A stretch of 64,000 bases of DNA from Nitrobacter sp. NHB1 (GTDB lineage Bacteria; Pseudomonadota; Alphaproteobacteria; Rhizobiales; Xanthobacteraceae). Below are positions 60,338 through 64,000 of the stretch, in pieces; positions within the stretch are counted from its first letter, which is position 1; each line of letters begins with the position of its first letter. Under the pieces are notes generated by a model. That model did no database searches. It worked only from the letters and a program-made list of their open reading frames with translations, and was not told the origin of the DNA. The stretch covers positions 1,488,001 through 1,552,000 of the forward strand of contig NZ_JBAMDA010000001.1 of assembly GCF_036964665.1 (NCBI RefSeq), given 5' to 3'. The position numbers were made by a program, and so were the translations under genes.

Positions 60338-61558
60338 GTGCCGAACGAGCGTTTCCAGTTTTCCGGGTCGGACGGTTCTGCGCTTGCAGCGACGCTGGAT
60401 CTTCCCGACAGCGAACCGGTGGCCTACGCGCTGTTCGCGCACTGCTTCACCTGCGGCAAGGACGTGCTTGCGGCAAGACGCATCGCCGCGGGACTGACGG
60501 CGCGGGGAATAGCGGTTCTGCGATTCGACTTCACTGGTCTTGGTGCAAGCGAAGGTGAATTCGCCAACAGCACGTTTTCCTCCAATATCGCGGATCTCGT
60601 TCTGGCGACGAATCATCTGCGCCAAACCCGCAAAGCGCCGGCGCTTCTGATCGGCCACAGCCTCGGTGGCGCGGCCATTCTCGCAGCCGCGGCACAAATT
60701 CCCGAGGCGAAAGCGGTGGCGACGATCGCAGCGCCGTCCGATCCGGCGCATGTCACGCACCTGTTCGCCGATCGCATCGCGGATATCCGCGCGCAGGGCA
60801 CGGTCGAGGTCTCCCTCGCCGGCCGCCCGTTCCATATCAAGCAGGAATTTCTCGACGATATCGCCGAGCACAACCTGCTGGGACAGGTCGCGGAGCTGCG
60901 GAAGGCGCTGCTGATCCTGCATTCGCCGACCGACGACACCGTGGGGATCGACAACGCCACCCGCATATTCGTTGCTGCAAAACATCCGAAAAGCTTCATA
61001 TCGCTCGCGGGAGCCGATCATCTGTTGAGCGAGAGGCGCGACACCGATTACGTCGCCGATGTGATCGCCTCTTGGGCGCAACGCTACCTCGAACCGGCGC
61101 CGACCGGCCCCACGGAAGACCAAAGCTCGCGCAGCGTTGTCGTTCGGGAAACCCGCCGCAGCAAATTCCAGCAGAGCGTGACCGTCGGCCCGCACCGGTT
61201 GACCGCCGACGAACCAACTTCCGCCGGCGGCCACGATACCGGACCAGGACCTTATGATTTCCTGCTTGCAGCGCTCGGCGCCTGCACCTCCATGACCATG
61301 CGAATGTATGCCGAGCGGAAGGCGCTGCCGCTCGATCGCGTAACCGTGACGCTGCGGCACAGCAAGGTTCATGCCGAGGACTGCGCCGAATGCGAAACCA
61401 AAACCGGTATGCTCGATCGAATCGAACGCGAGATCGCGATGGAAGGGACGCTCGATCCGGAACAGCGCCGGAAACTTATGGAGATCGCCGATAAGTGCCC
61501 GGTTCACCGGACGCTGACGTCGGAGATTCGCATCGTGACACGCGCTATGAACCGCTGA
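60338..61558 (+). CDS. Alpha/beta hydrolase fused to an OsmC-like domain
   Basis: 406-residue two-domain protein. Residues about 1-255 are an alpha/beta hydrolase: the oxyanion-side HCFTCGKD, nucleophile LIGHSLGGAA (Ser), Asp of LHSPTDDTVG and His of AGADHLLS. From about 270 an OsmC domain follows: GPGPYDFLLAALGACTSMTM with its Cys, and DKCPVHRTL with the second Cys, the peroxidase pair. GTG 60338 follows AGGGAGG. Such fusions occur in several proteobacteria; substrates are unknown. It may be cotranscribed with the P450. Confidence 0.88.
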   Translation: MPNERFQFSGSDGSALAATLDLPDSEPVAYALFAHCFTCGKDVLAARRIAAGLTARGIAVLRFDFTGLGASEGEFANSTFSSNIADLVLATNHLRQTRKAPALLIGHSLGGAAILAAAAQIPEAKAVATIAAPSDPAHVTHLFADRIADIRAQGTVEVSLAGRPFHIKQEFLDDIAEHNLLGQVAELRKALLILHSPTDDTVGIDNATRIFVAAKHPKSFISLAGADHLLSERRDTDYVADVIASWAQRYLEPAPTGPTEDQSSRSVVVRETRRSKFQQSVTVGPHRLTADEPTSAGGHDTGPGPYDFLLAALGACTSMTMRMYAERKALPLDRVTVTLRHSKVHAEDCAECETKTGMLDRIEREIAMEGTLDPEQRRKLMEIADKCPVHRTLTSEIRIVTRAMNR

Positions 61559-61621
61559 CCAGCACGATAGCGCCGTGACACCAGCGACCGACGCTCAAAT
61601 TCGGGACCGCAAGACAGACCG

Positions 61622-61655
61622 GATATTCGCCGGATTGAATATCGCAAGGCGATAT
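61622..61655. promoter_or_regulatory. Nested inverted repeats upstream of the TetR gene
   Basis: GATATTC (61622-61628) pairs with GAATATC (61637-61643), and ATATCGC (61639-61645) pairs with GCGATAT (61649-61655). A separate AAAACGTTTT palindrome lies at 61728-61737, beside a TATAGT hexamer. Overlapping dyads before a TetR gene are typical of an autoregulatory operator. Confidence 0.55.
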
Positions 61656-61782
61656 CGTCGGTTTTCGTCGCTTCCTGTTACGAAACGGCGCAGTTATCCC
61701 ACATCGGTTGTTTGCGGCTGTACAGCAAAAACGTTTTACCTATAGTGATACCGCCGGGAATGGGAAGTGAGCAGCGGGCGGA

Positions 61783-62409
61783 ATGAATAGCAGAGCGAAA
61801 GCTGCGGTCAGAAAACGGCCGGGGCGAATCCAAAGACGTAAGAATTTACTCGACGCCGTCCATGCGGTGATATCGGAAAGCGGAATCGATGGCGCCAGTA
61901 TGCGTCAGATCGCCGATCGCGCAAACGTCAGCACCGGCACCATCAACTATCACTTCGGCAACAAGCACAAACTCCTCATGGCCGCGTTGCAGGCGTCTTG
62001 TCTGCCCCCGCAGGAATGCGACAGTTCCGCGGATTCACCGCTGGTCCAGCTCAGGGTGCTCGCCTTCAGCCATATCTTTCGATCGTCGACCGACCGCTTC
62101 TGGCACTTCTGGGTCAATTACACGGCAGCCAGCACACGCAACTCGGAGATGCGCAAGCATCAGAACCGGCGATTCGAAAGGCAGCAGGCCGCGTGGACCA
62201 GGCTGATAGAGGACGCGATCGATGCCGGAGAGCTTCAGTCATGTCTGGACGCCGAGGTGGTTTCCGAGCAGTTGCTGATCTTCATTCACGGTCTGGCGAT
62301 GCGCCATATCTTGCAGCCGGGTGCCCAAAATCGTCTGCATTGCGAAAAACTGCTGGAGAGATATTTCGAGACGCTGGAGCGCCCGCGACAAAGCAGAGCC
62401 GGATTATAG
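61783..62409 (+). CDS. TetR-family transcriptional regulator (BetI-like)
   Basis: 208 residues. N-terminal helix-turn-helix at about 20-66: LLDAVHAVISESGIDGASMR, QIADRANVSTGTINYHFGNK. The C-terminal ligand domain (FRSSTDRFWHFWVNYTAAST) resembles the BetI/TetR_C_6 group. It follows the P450 and hydrolase genes on the same strand after 224 bases that hold inverted repeats, so it may repress itself and that cluster. The ligand is unknown. The first 17 residues are very basic. Confidence 0.88.
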   Translation: MNSRAKAAVRKRPGRIQRRKNLLDAVHAVISESGIDGASMRQIADRANVSTGTINYHFGNKHKLLMAALQASCLPPQECDSSADSPLVQLRVLAFSHIFRSSTDRFWHFWVNYTAASTRNSEMRKHQNRRFERQQAAWTRLIEDAIDAGELQSCLDAEVVSEQLLIFIHGLAMRHILQPGAQNRLHCEKLLERYFETLERPRQSRAGL

Positions 62410-62416
62410 CGTTTTC

Positions 62417-62482
62417 GAGCGAAGCATGTCCTCGGGCTTGACCCGAGGATGGATACCGGTTCGCGTGAAGCAAACGCGTCAA
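62417..62482 (-). repeat. Dispersed repeat family D, copy 2
   Basis: Inverted copy of 42227-42290, beginning GAGCGAAGCATGTCC and ending CAAACGCGTCAA, with a near-perfect CTCGGGCTTGACCCGAG hairpin at its centre. It starts 7 bases after the TetR stop and may act as terminator. Confidence 0.85.
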
Positions 62483-62629
62483 AACAAAAAGCTGGACGTG
62501 TGATGTCAGACGCTGAAATGCCGAGCTATTGCAATCTCGCGATCATGCCGCGCGGAGCCAGCGAACTACCCGCCCCCTCGCCGGATGAGCCAAAGGTGGC
62601 CTCCCGCGCGGCTGTCGTCATCTGAAGCA

Positions 62630-62914
62630 TTACTGGATCAGGACAATCACGTCGCCGGTTGGAACCGGATCGTGTGGCTTCAGGCTGCTGAACTTTCCAT
62701 CCTTCCAGTTTGCAAGACTGACAACCGAGCCGGTTTGAGCTTCCGTTTCCATTGGCTCGGTCGTTTCCAAAACCTTCAGGCCACTCTCATCGAGAAAGAA
62801 GGTATGGTCGCCAAACAACTCAATCAATTGGCCGACCGCCGGATGATCCTCGGGAAGAACCTGTGCATCCATCTGGTTCAGCGTCTGCTTCAACTGCGTT
62901 GCATTTAGTTTCAT
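62630..62914 (-). CDS. Small uncharacterised protein
   Basis: 94 residues, acidic, no signal peptide or membrane span. Begins MKLNATQLKQTLNQMDAQVL and contains a beta-rich half with FFLDESGLKVLETTEPMETE and DPVPTGDVIVLIQ. Not recognised. GGGAG lies upstream of ATG 62914. It is followed in the same direction from the next small gene at 62989-63342 by 74 bases, so the two could be one transcript; both contain a DESGLx(V/L)L-type stretch. Confidence 0.6.
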   Translation of the reverse strand: MKLNATQLKQTLNQMDAQVLPEDHPAVGQLIELFGDHTFFLDESGLKVLETTEPMETEAQTGSVVSLANWKDGKFSSLKPHDPVPTGDVIVLIQ

Positions 62915-62988
62915 GACTACTCCCACGCGGGTTCGAACTGAAAGCTTGTTCCTCGCTGGGATCACGATTCATGAACGATGAACCGTGA

Positions 62989-63342
62989 TCAGGCGGCTTT
63001 CTTCGTGAATATGGTCAGGAGGCCACTCTCATCGAAATTAATGGCGACAACTTGCGCGGAGACGCGTCCCTTCGCCTTGAGCGCAGCGACAACTTCGGGC
63101 GCTGTGGCGATCGAATCTCGGAGCGATTGCAGGTCCTCCTGCTTTGTGTTCGCCAGAAATGCATCGACCTTTGAGCGCTCGTCAGGTTGCAGTTCTTCAA
63201 TGTCAACGACTTGAATATTGCGTATCGTGATGTCTTGCTGCGTTTGGTTCTTGGGATTTGACGTTCCAGGAGAGCCTTGCGCTATGATGGGCGCTCCCAT
63301 GATTAGCGATGCAACGACAATCGGCAATGCCAAGGTGCGCAT
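62989..63342 (-). CDS. Small secreted protein of unknown function
   Basis: 117 residues with a signal peptide (MRTLALPIVVASLIMGAPII, cleaved near AQGS). The mature part is charged and contains QTQQDITIRNIQVVDIEELQ and a C-terminal VVAINFDESGLLTIFTKK. Family unknown. GGAGGAGG precedes ATG 63342, a strong ribosome site that decides the start against an upstream in-frame ATG 11 codons earlier. Confidence 0.65.
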   Translation of the reverse strand: MRTLALPIVVASLIMGAPIIAQGSPGTSNPKNQTQQDITIRNIQVVDIEELQPDERSKVDAFLANTKQEDLQSLRDSIATAPEVVAALKAKGRVSAQVVAINFDESGLLTIFTKKAA

Positions 63343-63546
63343 GATCCCTCCTCCTGTCTGTTCTATCCGTTCCACTCAGACTCGAAGCGGAATTTATAAA
63401 CGGAAGATGGTGCACGGCCGTTATTTATGTGGTCATTCAATGGGGTTGTCGTGTTGATAGTATGCTCCCGGTCACCTCACCGCGAGCATTCCCCGGGGGG
63501 GCCTTCGACGGCAATTCCATCATTGCCGATCTCAACGAGCGCGGCA

Positions 63547-64000
63547 CTAGTGCGCAGGCGAAGCCGAATCCTGCGGGGACGTTAGCGCCTCAACGCGAAG
63601 CGGCCCGCGCAAACCGATCGCGGCACCGGCGACGATTCCGGTGATGGCGACGAACGACGCCAGCGCCAGCGTCGAAAGACCGGTCAGGCCCTGTCCAACC
63701 GAACATCCATAGGCCATCGCCCCGCCGGAGCCCATGAACGCCGCGCCAGTGACCGAACGCAGCATGTGACGCGGCGAATGGTAGGCCTCGAGATGGAAAC
63801 GGCGCGTCACCAGCGCGGTGACGAGGCTTCCGAGCACGACTCCCGGCACCAGCGCGACACCGAAATTCATCGTCAGGCCGGTCGACAGCATCGCGTATTG
63901 CACGGTATCGGCGACGGGTGCGACGAACGTGATCGATGTGACCGGCACCGGATTGAAATCGTCGGCGCCGAGATAGCCGGTCGCATACCATCCGGCGGCA
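63547..64000 (-). CDS. YeeE/YedE-family sulfur transporter (5' end outside the window)
   Basis: C-terminal 150 residues of a multi-span membrane protein of the YeeE/YedE (sulphur transport) family, which includes the thiosulfate importer TsuA. The frame continues through the right edge (GWYATGYLGADDFNPVPVTS), so the GTG at 63946 is not the start. Seen: the family GGAMAYGCSVGQGLTG motif with the conserved Cys, and three spans. The C-terminus is a short polar tail. Confidence 0.88.
   Translation of the reverse strand, partial: AAGWYATGYLGADDFNPVPVTSITFVAPVADTVQYAMLSTGLTMNFGVALVPGVVLGSLVTALVTRRFHLEAYHSPRHMLRSVTGAAFMGSGGAMAYGCSVGQGLTGLSTLALASFVAITGIVAGAAIGLRGPLRVEALTSPQDSASPAH

Noticed and set aside
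1-64000. CRISPR arrays, tRNA or rRNA genes, prophage
   Set aside because: No regularly spaced repeat arrays, cloverleaf-type sequences, rRNA segments or phage structural genes were recognised; the repeats present are dispersed palindromes or short tandem units.

Overview
The window is GC-rich chromosomal DNA from an alphaproteobacterium, most likely of the Bradyrhizobium/Rhodopseudomonas/Nitrobacter/Afipia group (Nitrobacteraceae). The grounds are the alphaproteobacterial FlbT and short-type flagellins, the ImuA-ImuB-DnaE2 mutasome, a GTTC-N7-GTTC LexA box, GGAAC-N16-CGTT (EcfG-type) promoters, a complete squalene-hopene locus with the C-2 methylase HpnP, and several palindromic dispersed repeats of the kind common in that family. 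The genus is an inference; no rRNA or tRNA gene was seen.

Layout. 1-10.8 kb: a flagellar filament/hook block on the minus strand (two flagellins, flgL, flgK, flgE) with flbT on the plus strand and an unrelated PLP decarboxylase between; a near-consensus sigma-54 promoter precedes flgE. 11-19.4 kb: housekeeping and envelope genes (TAT-exported MsrB, FAD oxidoreductase, SixA-like phosphatase, UspA, membrane proteins including an MprF-type flippase domain, a 686-residue secreted SGNH hydrolase). 19.4-21.7 kb: a truncated restriction-modification gene interrupted by a complete 1131-bp IS5-family element with a TTAG target duplication. 21.7-29.7 kb: ilvA and the SOS mutasome imuA-imuB-dnaE2, whose dnaE2 carries an in-frame palindromic repeat. 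29.8-34.5 kb: a ferritin-like DUF892 gene behind an EcfG promoter, an M20 amidohydrolase, and a four-gene unit of TAT metallophosphoesterase, cupredoxin, ECF sigma factor and anti-sigma factor.

34.6-54.2 kb is the hopanoid region. The minus-strand operon hpnC-hpnD-hpnE-shc-hpnG is joined by 1-4 base overlaps (8 bases between hpnE and shc) and converts farnesyl diphosphate to squalene, then hopene, then (HpnG) the ribosyl side-chain intermediate. ispH-hpnH on the plus strand supply isoprenoid precursor and the adenosyl-hopane step. hpnN (RND exporter) and hpnO (aminotransferase) lie beyond. Further on, hpnP (2-methylation) is followed on the same strand by a second, different RND exporter. A pair of GTATC/GATAC palindromes sits between the divergent hpnN and ispH-hpnH, and a one-mismatch EcfG box precedes hpnP.

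54.4-64 kb: amidase and PEP carboxylase, a ferredoxin-P450 pair followed by an alpha/beta hydrolase-OsmC fusion, a TetR regulator with palindromes upstream, two small unknown genes and the start of a YeeE/YedE sulfur transporter cut by the window edge. Dispersed palindromic repeats occur throughout, two families in two copies each.
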